DNA from: Holophagaceae bacterium UBA692
GTDB lineage: Bacteria; Acidobacteriota; Holophagae; Holophagales; Holophagaceae
Direction: 5' to 3'
Length of the DNA stretch: 12,658 nt
NCBI GenBank assembly: GCA_002297665.1
Contig: DBMS01000165.1
Coordinates: 1 to 12,658, forward strand
Part shown: positions 1 through 6,124 of the stretch, in pieces
Layout: each line of letters starts with the position of its first letter
Position numbering within the stretch: the stretch's first letter is position 1
Translations under genes and position numbers: made by a program
The notes under the pieces: generated by a model
Seen by the model: only the letters and a program-made list of their open reading frames with translations
What the model was told of the DNA's origin: nothing
Databases searched by the model: none

Positions 1-2
1 GG

Positions 3-43
3 GGATTCCCGGAGAGGGGTTGGCTCCTGCTCTCCGGGAATCC
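3..43 (-). terminator. Strong hairpin 3' of KAS-A, probable terminator
   Basis: A perfect 14-bp inverted repeat (3-16 GGATTCCCGGAGAG and 30-43 CTCTCCGGGAATCC) encloses a 13-nt loop. On the minus strand it begins about 10 nt after the stop codon of KAS-A, which is where an intrinsic terminator would sit. The flank that would hold the U-tract lies beyond the window edge (only CC is visible at 2-1), so true termination cannot be confirmed. On the plus strand no T-run follows. It could also be a 3' mRNA-stabilising structure or a bidirectional terminator shared with a gene to the left. Confidence 0.6.
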
Positions 44-53
44 GGTCTTGGCG

Positions 54-1067
54 CTATTCGGAGTACGGGCCCCACTGGATGACCGTGGAGGCCCAGACGA
101 AGCCCAGGCCGGCGCCCACGAACACGATCCGCGAACCGTCCTTGATCTTCCCGTCCCTCAGGCCCAGCTCGAGGGATAGCACCTGGTCGTTCTGGCCGAT
201 GTGGCCGTAGGCGTCCAGGTAGGTGGTCTGGTCCTGCCCCAGGCCCAGTTCGGCCAGCACCGCGTCGTGGGCGCTGCGCTTGAAGTGGAGGATGGCCAGG
301 TAGTCGATGGCGTTCTCCTCGAAGCCGGAGAGCCTCATGGATTCGCGGATGACGGCGTAGAAATTGGGCATCGTGACCTCGCCCAGCTTGGCCTTGAAGG
401 CCTCCTCGTCGGGCACCACGAAGTGGGCGCGCTCCAGGTCGCCTGGGGCGGGGGGCCATTCGCGACTGCCCAGGGCCGGCACCACGCACATCTCGGAAAG
501 GGAGCCGTCGCCGCGGAAGGCCGAGGCCAGCACCGCGTTGCGCCCCGCGTCCTTGCGCAGCACCAGGGCCGATCCGCCCGATCCGATGTCGAGCATGAAG
601 CGCGTGGCGGGCACGTCGAGGTCGATGAGGTCGTTGTTGCGGTACCCCGATACGAGCAGGACCGTCCGCAGCTCCGGATGGCTGATCATCAGGGCCTTGG
701 CCACGTCCAGGGCGGCCATCATGGAACCGCACATGGCCTCCATGTCGAAGCTCCAGGCCTTTTTCGCGCCGATCCGGTCGGCCACGTACAGCCCCGCCAG
801 CCAGCACGGGTAGTCCTTGTGCTGGGCGCCGCACCAGATCACCAGGTCCACGTCACCGCCCGCGACGCCGGCGTGGTCCAGGGCTTTCCGCGCCGCCGCC
901 AGGCCCATGAAGGCGGTCGTCTCGCCCGGGCCCGCGACGGGTTTCTCCTTCACGCCGAACTTGAGGGCGATGACGGGTTCAGGGATGCCGGTGGCCGCCG
1001 CGAGGTCCGCGGCGGTCAGGGTGCCTTCGGGAAGCCAGGTACCGTGCCCGATGATGCCTACATGCAT
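54..1067 (-). CDS. KASIII-fold (FabH/HMG-CoA-synthase superfamily) condensing enzyme, KAS-A
   Basis: A 337-residue protein with the two-halved thiolase/KASIII fold. The start at 1067 is chosen because GGAG lies 6 nt upstream and the N-terminus MHVGIIGHGTWLP matches the family's first strand; an upstream in-frame ATG at 1100 has no such support. The nucleophile motif FDMEAMCGSM places the active cysteine at C113. H261 in AILHFKR matches the FabH histidine. The FabH asparagine (GNTS) is replaced by H289 in YGHIGQND, giving a Cys-His-His set. FabH itself transfers an acetyl group from acetyl-CoA to malonyl-ACP, but the altered third residue and the catabolic neighbours argue for another acyl transfer, condensation or reverse-Claisen reaction. 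It is transcribed divergently from the TetR gene, and its start region carries one of three shared operators. The superfamily is secure; substrate and reaction are unknown. Confidence 0.85.
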   Translation of the reverse strand: MHVGIIGHGTWLPEGTLTAADLAAATGIPEPVIALKFGVKEKPVAGPGETTAFMGLAAARKALDHAGVAGGDVDLVIWCGAQHKDYPCWLAGLYVADRIGAKKAWSFDMEAMCGSMMAALDVAKALMISHPELRTVLLVSGYRNNDLIDLDVPATRFMLDIGSGGSALVLRKDAGRNAVLASAFRGDGSLSEMCVVPALGSREWPPAPGDLERAHFVVPDEEAFKAKLGEVTMPNFYAVIRESMRLSGFEENAIDYLAILHFKRSAHDAVLAELGLGQDQTTYLDAYGHIGQNDQVLSLELGLRDGKIKDGSRIVFVGAGLGFVWASTVIQWGPYSE

Positions 1068-1086
1068 GGGAGTCTCCAAAAGATGT

Positions 1087-1102
1087 GAATCGGTTCTCAT
1101 TT
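1087..1102. promoter_or_regulatory. Putative TetR operator 1 (KAS-A promoter)
   Basis: GAATCGGTTCTCATTT is identical at 15 of 16 positions to the site at 1262-1277 and related to the site at 4792-4807. It has imperfect dyad symmetry (AAT..G..C..ATT). It lies one base past the candidate -10 of the KAS-A promoter, across the expected transcription start, where bound repressor would block initiation. A partly inverted copy of its CGGTTC core occurs at 1118-1123 inside the promoter spacer. Confidence 0.6.
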
Positions 1103-1103
1103 C

Positions 1104-1131
1104 AATATCGCCGGAGTGAACCGTTCGTCAA
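1104..1131 (-). promoter_or_regulatory. Candidate sigma70 promoter for KAS-A
   Basis: Read on the minus strand, TTGACG (1131-1126) and GATATT (1109-1104) are separated by 16 bp. The -35 matches the consensus at 5 of 6 positions and the -10 at 4 of 6. Transcription would start near 1097, inside the shared operator, leaving a leader of about 30 nt before the KAS-A ribosome-binding site. Assigned by inspection only. Confidence 0.45.
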
Positions 1132-1221
1132 GGGGGACAAGCGGGTGGAACGATTCAATTTCCGTTTTTGCCGGTCCAACTGCTGATTCCAGGCCCCGAA
1201 ACATAACCCAAGGCTTTTCGC

Positions 1222-1250
1222 TTGCGTGGCGGAAGGGCGGGGTCTATATT
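1222..1250 (+). promoter_or_regulatory. Candidate sigma70 promoter for the tetR/CoA-transferase pair
   Basis: TTGCGT (1222-1227) and TATATT (1245-1250) are separated by exactly 17 bp. The expected start near 1257 leaves a leader of about 55 nt. The shared palindrome at 1262-1277 begins 11 bp after the -10, consistent with autorepression. The candidate was picked by eye; the -35 is only moderate. Confidence 0.45.
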
Positions 1251-1261
1251 TTCTCAATACC

Positions 1262-1277
1262 GAATCAGTTCTCATTT
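1262..1277. promoter_or_regulatory. Putative TetR operator 2 (tetR promoter)
   Basis: GAATCAGTTCTCATTT is the most symmetric of the three copies: AAT-N-AG-NN-CT-N-ATT pairs at 5 of the 7 central positions. The arrangement and the TGAAT/ATTCA-like arms resemble, from memory, operators of acyl-CoA-responsive TetR regulators such as Bacillus FadR. It sits immediately downstream of the tetR candidate -10, which points to autoregulation by the tandem TetR protein. Confidence 0.6.
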
Positions 1278-1311
1278 ATACCTGGAGCATGGCGGGACGA
1301 AGGAGCGAGGC

Positions 1312-2484
1312 ATGAAAACGGAGAGCCGGGGAAAGCCGGAGACCGAGGAACGCCTGGTGGCCGCCGCGGTGCAGCTCTTTTCCCGGAAGTGGTACGGCAC
1401 CGTTTCGGTGGCCGAGATCTGTCGCGCGGCCGGCCTCTCCAACGGCGTCTTCTACCGGTACTTCGACTCCAAGGAGACCCTCTTCAAGCTCATCCTCGGG
1501 CGCGTCCTGGACCAGATCCGTCTGGCGGTGGAGGGCGTCCAGGGCGCCACGCCCAGGGATCGCATCCGCACCTTCGCCGAAACGATCATCCGGTTCTCCG
1601 AGGAACACCCCGACCTCGTCTCGGTCTTCCGCGAAGGCCAGTACCGCCACATCGAATACGAGCGGCGGCTGGGCGTCATCTACATCCACGCCCTCGGCAC
1701 CTGCCTGGGACGGGAGATCGGCGTGCCCGAATACCTCTACGCCCTGGGCGGCCTCCGCTTCTGCGCCATCGCGCGGGCCTTCGGCCACGCACAGGTGGAT
1801 GTCCAGGCCACCTGCGACATCCTCACGGACGGCCTCTTCCGGGGCCTCGCCTTCGACGCCGCCAAGGTCTTCGGCGGCACCGCCACGCCCCTGCCCCTCC
1901 CCCTGGAGGAGTCGGCCCGGGACCGCCTCCTGCGCTCGGGACGGCGCCTGTTCGGGGAGAAGGGCTTCTTCGAGACCAACATCCACGAGATCACGGGTGG
2001 CGCAGACCTTTCGGTGGGGGCCTTCTACACCTATTTCGATTCCAAGGAGACGTTCTACGCCGAGCTCATCGAGCGGGTCGGCCACGATGTGCGCGCGTTC
2101 ATCTCCCGGAACCTGGCGAACCCGGACGCGGGCCCGCCCAACGCCCTGGAACTGGAACTGCGCGGACTCTGGCTCTGGGTGGTCTACCTCAGCATCGACA
2201 AGTGGTGCTACAACATCGTGCGCGAGGCCGAATTCATCCTGCCCCAGGCCGTGCGCCAGTACTACGGCGCCTTCGCCGCGGGCTACCGCAAGCGCCCCGC
2301 CCCGTACCGCGTCGTCGCCACCGCGCCCGGCATCGACGAAGGCACCGCCATCGAATACCTCATGGGCATCGCGCACTACCTCGGCATCAAGACCGCGTTC
2401 GACGAATCCCCCGCCAACGCGCGCACCCTCGTGGAAGGCATCGGCGGCTACCTCAGCCGCGGACTCTCTGAATTCCTGGCCTAG
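1312..2484 (+). CDS. Tandem (two-HTH) TetR-family transcriptional regulator
   Basis: A 390-residue cytoplasmic DNA-binding protein, about twice the usual TetR length of roughly 200. The start ATG at 1312 follows AGGAG with 6-nt spacing; the open frame continues upstream to 1222, but that part overlaps the promoter and operator. It holds two full TetR N-terminal domains: residues about 12-60, with helix-turn-helix about 33-52 ending GVFYRYFDSKETLF, and about 203-252, with helix-turn-helix about 224-242 ending GAFYTYFDSKETFY. Each is followed by a helical, poorly conserved region that would carry dimerisation and ligand binding. Ordinary TetR proteins dimerise on a palindrome, so one chain here could supply both half-site readers. 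It probably represses the three promoters carrying the shared 16-bp palindrome, including its own, and responds to a pathway intermediate, perhaps an acyl-CoA. The CoA-transferase gene follows after 44 bp, probably in the same transcript. The family call is secure; ligand and targets are inferred. Confidence 0.93.
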   Translation: MKTESRGKPETEERLVAAAVQLFSRKWYGTVSVAEICRAAGLSNGVFYRYFDSKETLFKLILGRVLDQIRLAVEGVQGATPRDRIRTFAETIIRFSEEHPDLVSVFREGQYRHIEYERRLGVIYIHALGTCLGREIGVPEYLYALGGLRFCAIARAFGHAQVDVQATCDILTDGLFRGLAFDAAKVFGGTATPLPLPLEESARDRLLRSGRRLFGEKGFFETNIHEITGGADLSVGAFYTYFDSKETFYAELIERVGHDVRAFISRNLANPDAGPPNALELELRGLWLWVVYLSIDKWCYNIVREAEFILPQAVRQYYGAFAAGYRKRPAPYRVVATAPGIDEGTAIEYLMGIAHYLGIKTAFDESPANARTLVEGIGGYLSRGLSEFLA

Positions 2485-2528
2485 GGCGAGCCGCCCGGCC
2501 GCACATCCATCGAATCACTGGAGGTTCC

Positions 2529-3836
2529 ATGAACCATCGGGAAATCTACGCCCGCAAACGGGTGTCGGCCGAGGAGGCCGTCACCCACATCCGGTCCGAC
2601 AACGACGTGATCGTCGCCATGTGCGCGTCGGAGCCCCAGGGCTGCATGTCGAAGTTCCACATCGTGGCCGACCGCGTGGAAAACGTCCGGGTCTTCTCCT
2701 GCCTGACCCTCAAGCCGTACGACTTCTACATGCGGCCCGAGATGAAGGGGCACTTCGAACTGGCCAGCTGGTTCCACGCCCCCGGCTCCCGGGAGTCCCT
2801 GAAGAAGGGCCTGGGCCTCGTCACCTACGTGCCCAACATGCTCCACCGGGCCGCCAGCGACCGCATGCACGCGCACGTGCCCGACATCTTCTTCGGCACG
2901 TGCACCCCGCCGGACAAGAACGGCTTCGTCTCCCTGTCCCTGGGCCTCACCTACGAAAAGGACGTGATCGAGCGCGCCGGCATCGTGGTGCTGGAAGTGA
3001 ACCCCAGGCTCCCCCGCACCCTGGGGGACACGCATATCCACGTGTCCCAGGTGGACTTTTTCGTGGAGCACGAGCAGGACGTGCCCGAACTGCCCGCCCC
3101 CGATCCCTCGGCCACCGACCACGCCATCGGCGCCTACATCGCGGACCTGGTGGAGGACGGCTCCACCATCCAGCTGGGCATCGGCGGCATCCCCAACGCC
3201 GCGGCCCTGGCCCTCAAGGACAAGAAGGACCTGGGCGTCCACACCGAGATGCTCGTGGATTCCATGATGGAGCTCTACGAGCAGGGCGTGATCACGAACC
3301 TGAAGAAGGGCTTCATGCCCGGAAAGTTCGTCACGACCTTCGCCATGGGGTCCCGCAAGCTCTACGACTGGCTCGACGACAACGTCGCGGTGGACTTCCA
3401 GCGCGGGCGCTGGGTCAACAATCCCGCCGTGGTGGCGCAGAACTCGAAGATGGTTTCCGTGAACACCTGCATTTCCGTGGACTTCACCGGCCAGGTGGCC
3501 AGCGAATCCATCGGCGTCAACCAGTATTCGGGCACCGGCGGCCAGTCCGACACCGCCCAGGGGGCCGTCGCGGGTACCGACGGCAAGGGCAAGAGCATCA
3601 TCGCCTGCTACAGCACCGCCAAGGGCGGCACCCTTTCCACCATCGTTCCCACGCTTCCCGAAGGCTCAGCCGTGACGCTGCACAGGTCGTACGTCGACCA
3701 CGTCGTCACCGAGCACGGGGTGGCCCGGCTCAGGGGGCGCACCGTGCGCGAGCGCACCCACGAGCTCATCGGCGTCGCCCACCCGGACTTCCGCGAATCC
3801 CTCGCCCAGCAGGCGCGGAAGCTCGGCTACATCTGA
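2529..3836 (+). CDS. Acetyl-CoA hydrolase/transferase-family CoA-transferase
   Basis: A 435-residue protein of the family containing 4-hydroxybutyrate CoA-transferase, butyryl-CoA:acetate CoA-transferase and acetyl-CoA hydrolase, and of normal full length. GIGGIP at residues 217-222 is the family's glycine-rich loop. HTEM at 238-241 places a glutamate, E240, where these enzymes carry the catalytic residue that forms the glutamyl-CoA thioester. SGTGGQSD and the downstream AKGGTLSTIVP segment are typical C-terminal family motifs. The start has GGAGG with a short spacer. In this locus it would activate an imported carboxylate by moving CoA from acetyl-CoA or another acyl-CoA, without ATP, or would recover CoA from a product. 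It shares strand and probably transcript with the tetR gene upstream, and its stop codon directly abuts that of the convergent hydrolase. Family confident; donor and acceptor unknown. Confidence 0.92.
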   Translation: MNHREIYARKRVSAEEAVTHIRSDNDVIVAMCASEPQGCMSKFHIVADRVENVRVFSCLTLKPYDFYMRPEMKGHFELASWFHAPGSRESLKKGLGLVTYVPNMLHRAASDRMHAHVPDIFFGTCTPPDKNGFVSLSLGLTYEKDVIERAGIVVLEVNPRLPRTLGDTHIHVSQVDFFVEHEQDVPELPAPDPSATDHAIGAYIADLVEDGSTIQLGIGGIPNAAALALKDKKDLGVHTEMLVDSMMELYEQGVITNLKKGFMPGKFVTTFAMGSRKLYDWLDDNVAVDFQRGRWVNNPAVVAQNSKMVSVNTCISVDFTGQVASESIGVNQYSGTGGQSDTAQGAVAGTDGKGKSIIACYSTAKGGTLSTIVPTLPEGSAVTLHRSYVDHVVTEHGVARLRGRTVRERTHELIGVAHPDFRESLAQQARKLGYI

Positions 3837-4634
3837 TCAGGCGGAATGCTTGGCCAGGAAGCCGAGGATGATGCTGTTGACCTCCGCCGCCTTCTCCACG
3901 ATCACCACGTGCCCGGAATCCGGGACCAGGTGGAACTCCGAACCGGATATCCCCGCATGCATGATCTCGCCGTACTTCCTGGGCTTGAGCACATCGTTCT
4001 CCGCCGACGCGATGCAGGTGGGAACCTTGATGCGGCCCAGGTCGGCGGTGACGTCGAAGCGCTGGAAGCTCTCCAGCAGCCTGACGGCGGCCGGAAGGTC
4101 CAGCGCTCCGTAGCGCTCCTCGGCCATGGGAATGATCTCGGGATGCCGCGCAAGGAACGTCTCGCCGTACACGTCCGGGTAGGTGAGGCGGAAGAAGCGC
4201 GCGCCGTCCCCCATCCTGGCGCCGATGATCCAGCGGTCGATGATCGCGCGGCAGATCGGGTCGCCGTGCGAAACGGACGCGATGATCGTCAAGGTGCGGC
4301 AGCGTTCGGGGTAGGCGATGCCCATCATGAGGTTCAGTTCGCCGCCGTAGGACGTGCCCACCATGTGCGCCTTCTCGAGGTCGAGCGCGTCCATGAGCGC
4401 CACCAGGTCGTCCGCGTGGAGCTCGAAGGAATACGGCCCTTCGGGATGGTCGCTCTGCCCCTGCCCGCGCATGTCGTAGGTCAGCACCCGGTACCGCCGC
4501 GCGAGCTCGGGAAGCTGGAAGGCCCAGGACGCGGTGTTCATGAACACGCCGTTGTTGAGGATCACCAGCTCGCCATCCGCCGGTCCGTGGAATTCGTAGA
4601 ACATCTGGAAGTCGTTGATGCGTACGCGTGGCAT
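3837..4634 (-). CDS. Alpha/beta-fold hydrolase (enol-lactonase/C-C hydrolase-like)
   Basis: A 265-residue single-domain hydrolase. The start at 4634 is set by AGGAGG 7 nt upstream; a longer frame reaching 4751 would run through the AT-rich regulatory island. The catalytic triad is visible: S95 in the nucleophile elbow GTSYGGE, D214 in AENDVLK and H242 in DSGHVV. YDMRGQGQSD at about 53-62 is the usual strand 4 motif. The HG oxyanion motif of many relatives is replaced by NNGVFMN (27-33). The overall pattern resembles 3-oxoadipate enol-lactonase (PcaD) and related ring-cleavage or ester hydrolases, but the class is broad, so thioesterase, lactonase and C-C hydrolase activities all remain possible. 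It is transcribed leftward and converges on the CoA-transferase with zero intergenic bases. Confidence 0.9.
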   Translation of the reverse strand: MPRVRINDFQMFYEFHGPADGELVILNNGVFMNTASWAFQLPELARRYRVLTYDMRGQGQSDHPEGPYSFELHADDLVALMDALDLEKAHMVGTSYGGELNLMMGIAYPERCRTLTIIASVSHGDPICRAIIDRWIIGARMGDGARFFRLTYPDVYGETFLARHPEIIPMAEERYGALDLPAAVRLLESFQRFDVTADLGRIKVPTCIASAENDVLKPRKYGEIMHAGISGSEFHLVPDSGHVVIVEKAAEVNSIILGFLAKHSA

Positions 4635-4758
4635 CGGATTCCTCCTGCGGGCTGCCGTGGGGTCGTGGGGATACGGCATTATGCCCCCGCCCGGAAGGCC
4701 CTTGGCAACCTTTGGACCTCTCATTCCCAAAAGAAATCTCAAAGGTATCAATTAAGAA

Positions 4759-4787
4759 TTAACTATCCTTTTTGCAATATATAGAAT
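4759..4787 (+). promoter_or_regulatory. Candidate promoter a for the KAS-B/porin/liv operon
   Basis: TTAACT (4759-4764) and TAGAAT (4782-4787) are spaced 17 bp apart in the AT-rich core. The expected start falls in the operator at 4792-4807, reproducing the geometry seen at the other two promoters. That shared geometry favours this promoter over the alternative at 4814-4841. Confidence 0.4.
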
Positions 4788-4791
4788 AAAC

Positions 4792-4807
4792 GATTCAGCT
4801 CTCATCT
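4792..4807. promoter_or_regulatory. Putative TetR operator 3 (KAS-B operon promoter)
   Basis: GATTCAGCTCTCATCT matches the tetR-promoter copy at 13 of 16 positions, in the same orientation as the other two. It is the least symmetric copy, so binding may be weaker. It lies 4 bp after the -10 of candidate promoter a and 6 bp before the -35 of candidate promoter b. Confidence 0.5.
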
Positions 4808-4813
4808 TTTGTC

Positions 4814-4841
4814 TTGACAGGTTCTTCGATGGGTAGACAAT
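4814..4841 (+). promoter_or_regulatory. Candidate promoter b for the KAS-B/porin/liv operon
   Basis: A perfect TTGACA (4814-4819) is followed after 16 bp by GACAAT (4836-4841, 4 of 6 matches). The leader to the KAS-B start would be about 135 nt. It is an alternative or additional start to promoter a; here the shared operator would lie just upstream of the -35 rather than over the start site. Confidence 0.4.
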
Positions 4842-4877
4842 TTCAAAGCAAACCAATCGTTCGTTTTCTTTAGGCCC

Positions 4878-4892
4878 CCTCCCTCAGGGAGG
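4878..4892 (+). other. Small leader hairpin upstream of KAS-B
   Basis: CCTCCC-TCA-GGGAGG forms a 6-bp stem with a 3-nt loop in the predicted leader. No T-run follows on the plus strand, so it is not an obvious terminator. It may be incidental or may affect leader stability. Confidence 0.3.
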
Positions 4893-4985
4893 CATGGCGA
4901 GCCGGATCCAGACCTGCCGATTCGCCCATGGACCGTGGTCACCGGCCCGACCAGACCCGCGCAAGAACCCATACAGGAGTTCGTG

Positions 4986-5978
4986 ATGGAACGACACGCC
5001 ACCATCGCATCCACAGGCTGCCACCTGCCTGGGATCAAGGTGCACAACGACGAGCTGCGAAAGACCTTCGCCCACCTCCCCGAGTTCATCGACAAGATGG
5101 AGGCCTCCAGCGGCATCCAGTGCCGGTGGCACGCGCCCGAGGACTGGGCCACCTCCGACCTGGCCCTCCCCGCGGCCCGGCAGGCCCTGGAGCGCGCCGG
5201 CCTGAAGCCCGAGGACGTGGACCTGATCATCCTGGGCACCGACTCCCCCGACTACATCACGCCCGCCACCTCCGTGGTCCTGCAGCACAAGCTGGGCGCC
5301 GTGAACGCCGGGACCTTCGACATCGGCTGCGCCTGCGCGTCGTTCCCCACGGCCCTGGCCACCGGCGCGGGCTGGATCACGGCCAATCCCATGATCAAGA
5401 CGGTCCTGGTTGTGGGCGTCTACCTGATGCACAAGCTCACCGAGCAGGGCGATCCCATGGGCTTCTTCTACGGCGACGGCTCCGGGGCCGCGGTGCTCGT
5501 GGCTTCGGACCGCCCGGGCTTCCTGGGCGCGGCGGCCCAGGCCGGCGGCGCCTACCACAAGCACTGGGGCATCTATTCAGGCGGCACCTACGAGCCCGCA
5601 ACGGTGGAGTCCGTCAAGGCCGGGCGCACGATGGTGAAGATGATCGAGCGCTACCCGCCCGAGATCAACCACGAGGGCTGGCCCAGGGTCGTGCGCAAGC
5701 TGGCCGCCAACTGCGGCTTCGGGATCGGCGACATCGACTTCATCATCTTCACCCAGGTGCGCAAGGCCTCCATCGAGCTGGTCATGGAGAACCTGGGGCT
5801 GCCCATGGAGAGGACGCACACCATCATGGAGGCGTGGGGCTACACCGGTTCCGCCTGCATCCCCATGGCCCTGCACGACGCCCTCGAGAAGAAGAAGATC
5901 CGCTCCGGCGACCGCCTCGTCCTGGTGGGCTCCGGGGTGGGCTACAACCAGGCCGCCTGCGCCCTGATCATGCCCTGA
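4986..5978 (+). CDS. KASIII-fold condensing-enzyme homologue with a degenerate triad, KAS-B
   Basis: A 330-residue protein, the usual FabH length. The start at 4986 has AGGAG with 6-nt spacing, and MERHATIASTGCHLPG matches the family N-terminus. FDIGCACASF aligns C117 with the FabH nucleophile, and GDGSGAAVL (about 163-171) is the conserved nucleotide-loop motif. The FabH histidine (HQAN) is replaced by T256 in FTQVRKAS, and the asparagine (GNTS) by Y286 in WGYTGSA. Decarboxylative malonyl-ACP condensation as in FabH is therefore unlikely. Possible roles are a non-decarboxylating acyl transfer, a reverse-Claisen step on an acyl-CoA, or a partner subunit for KAS-A, as PqsB is to PqsC. It heads the porin/importer operon, directly behind the shared operator, so it probably acts on the imported compound or an intermediate. 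The fold is secure; the function is unknown. Confidence 0.88.
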   Translation: MERHATIASTGCHLPGIKVHNDELRKTFAHLPEFIDKMEASSGIQCRWHAPEDWATSDLALPAARQALERAGLKPEDVDLIILGTDSPDYITPATSVVLQHKLGAVNAGTFDIGCACASFPTALATGAGWITANPMIKTVLVVGVYLMHKLTEQGDPMGFFYGDGSGAAVLVASDRPGFLGAAAQAGGAYHKHWGIYSGGTYEPATVESVKAGRTMVKMIERYPPEINHEGWPRVVRKLAANCGFGIGDIDFIIFTQVRKASIELVMENLGLPMERTHTIMEAWGYTGSACIPMALHDALEKKKIRSGDRLVLVGSGVGYNQAACALIMP

Positions 5979-5986
5979 AGCCCTTC

Positions 5987-6035
5987 CGGAGGATCCCGCC
6001 ACCTCCGCTCGTCCATCGCGGGTCCAGCGAACCCG
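5987..6035 (+). other. Two small hairpins between KAS-B and porin genes
   Basis: The 146-bp gap holds CGGAGG/CCTCCG (5987-5992 and 6002-6007, 9-nt loop) and CGGGT/ACCCG (6019-6023 and 6031-6035, 7-nt loop). Neither is followed by a T-tract, so read-through into the porin gene is likely. They may be processing or stability elements that set different levels for enzyme and porin mRNA. I see no convincing promoter in this gap. Confidence 0.3.
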
Positions 6036-6124
6036 GCACCACGCAGCACCTGAAGTTCCTCCCTTCCCCCTCCACGGATCCGGGTTCACCCACCCCCATC
6101 CACCCTTTCAACGAAGGAGCAAGA

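Larger units (their letters stand above)
4635..4985. promoter_or_regulatory. Divergent regulatory island between hydrolase and KAS-B operon
   Basis: This is the longest non-coding stretch (351 bp). It has a conspicuously AT-rich core (about 4728-4875) in otherwise GC-rich DNA. It holds two candidate rightward promoters, the third copy of the shared operator (4792-4807), a half-site-like CTCATTC at 4721-4727 (GAATGAG on the minus strand), a possible leftward -35 (TTGATA on the minus strand, about 4752-4747) for the hydrolase, and a short leader hairpin at 4878-4892. I found no convincing small gene in it. Confidence 0.6.

Noticed and set aside
1117..1127. Short palindrome TGAACCGTTCG
   Set aside because: The 4-bp arms around one base are too short to claim as a separate binding site. 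It does contain an inverted CGGTTC, noted with operator 1.
1149..1165. GGAACGATTCAATTTCC as an additional operator upstream of KAS-A
   Set aside because: It shares AACGATTCA with the region of operator 3 but diverges after that. Its outer GGAA/TTCC symmetry is short enough to be chance.
2512..2521. GAATCACTGG just before the CoA-transferase RBS as another operator
   Set aside because: Only the first six bases match the shared motif, there is no second half-site and no promoter around it.
2519..2532. GGAGGTTCCATGAA also found at the livK start (7439-7452)
   Set aside because: An identical ribosome-binding and start context; probably just a favoured RBS, not a repeat element.
1799..3871. Long plus-strand open frame overlapping tetR and the CoA-transferase (about 690 codons)
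   Set aside because: An out-of-frame shadow spanning two well-supported genes; its translation is Arg/Pro/Ser-rich and has no domain.
4986..5978. Calling KAS-B (or KAS-A) fabH
   Set aside because: Both lack the full Cys-His-Asn triad, and no acyl-carrier or fatty-acid synthesis gene is near.
4928..6124. In-frame extension of the porin far upstream through the KAS-B gene
   Set aside because: The porin start at 6125 has a good RBS and begins a signal peptide; the extension is the alternate frame of KAS-B.
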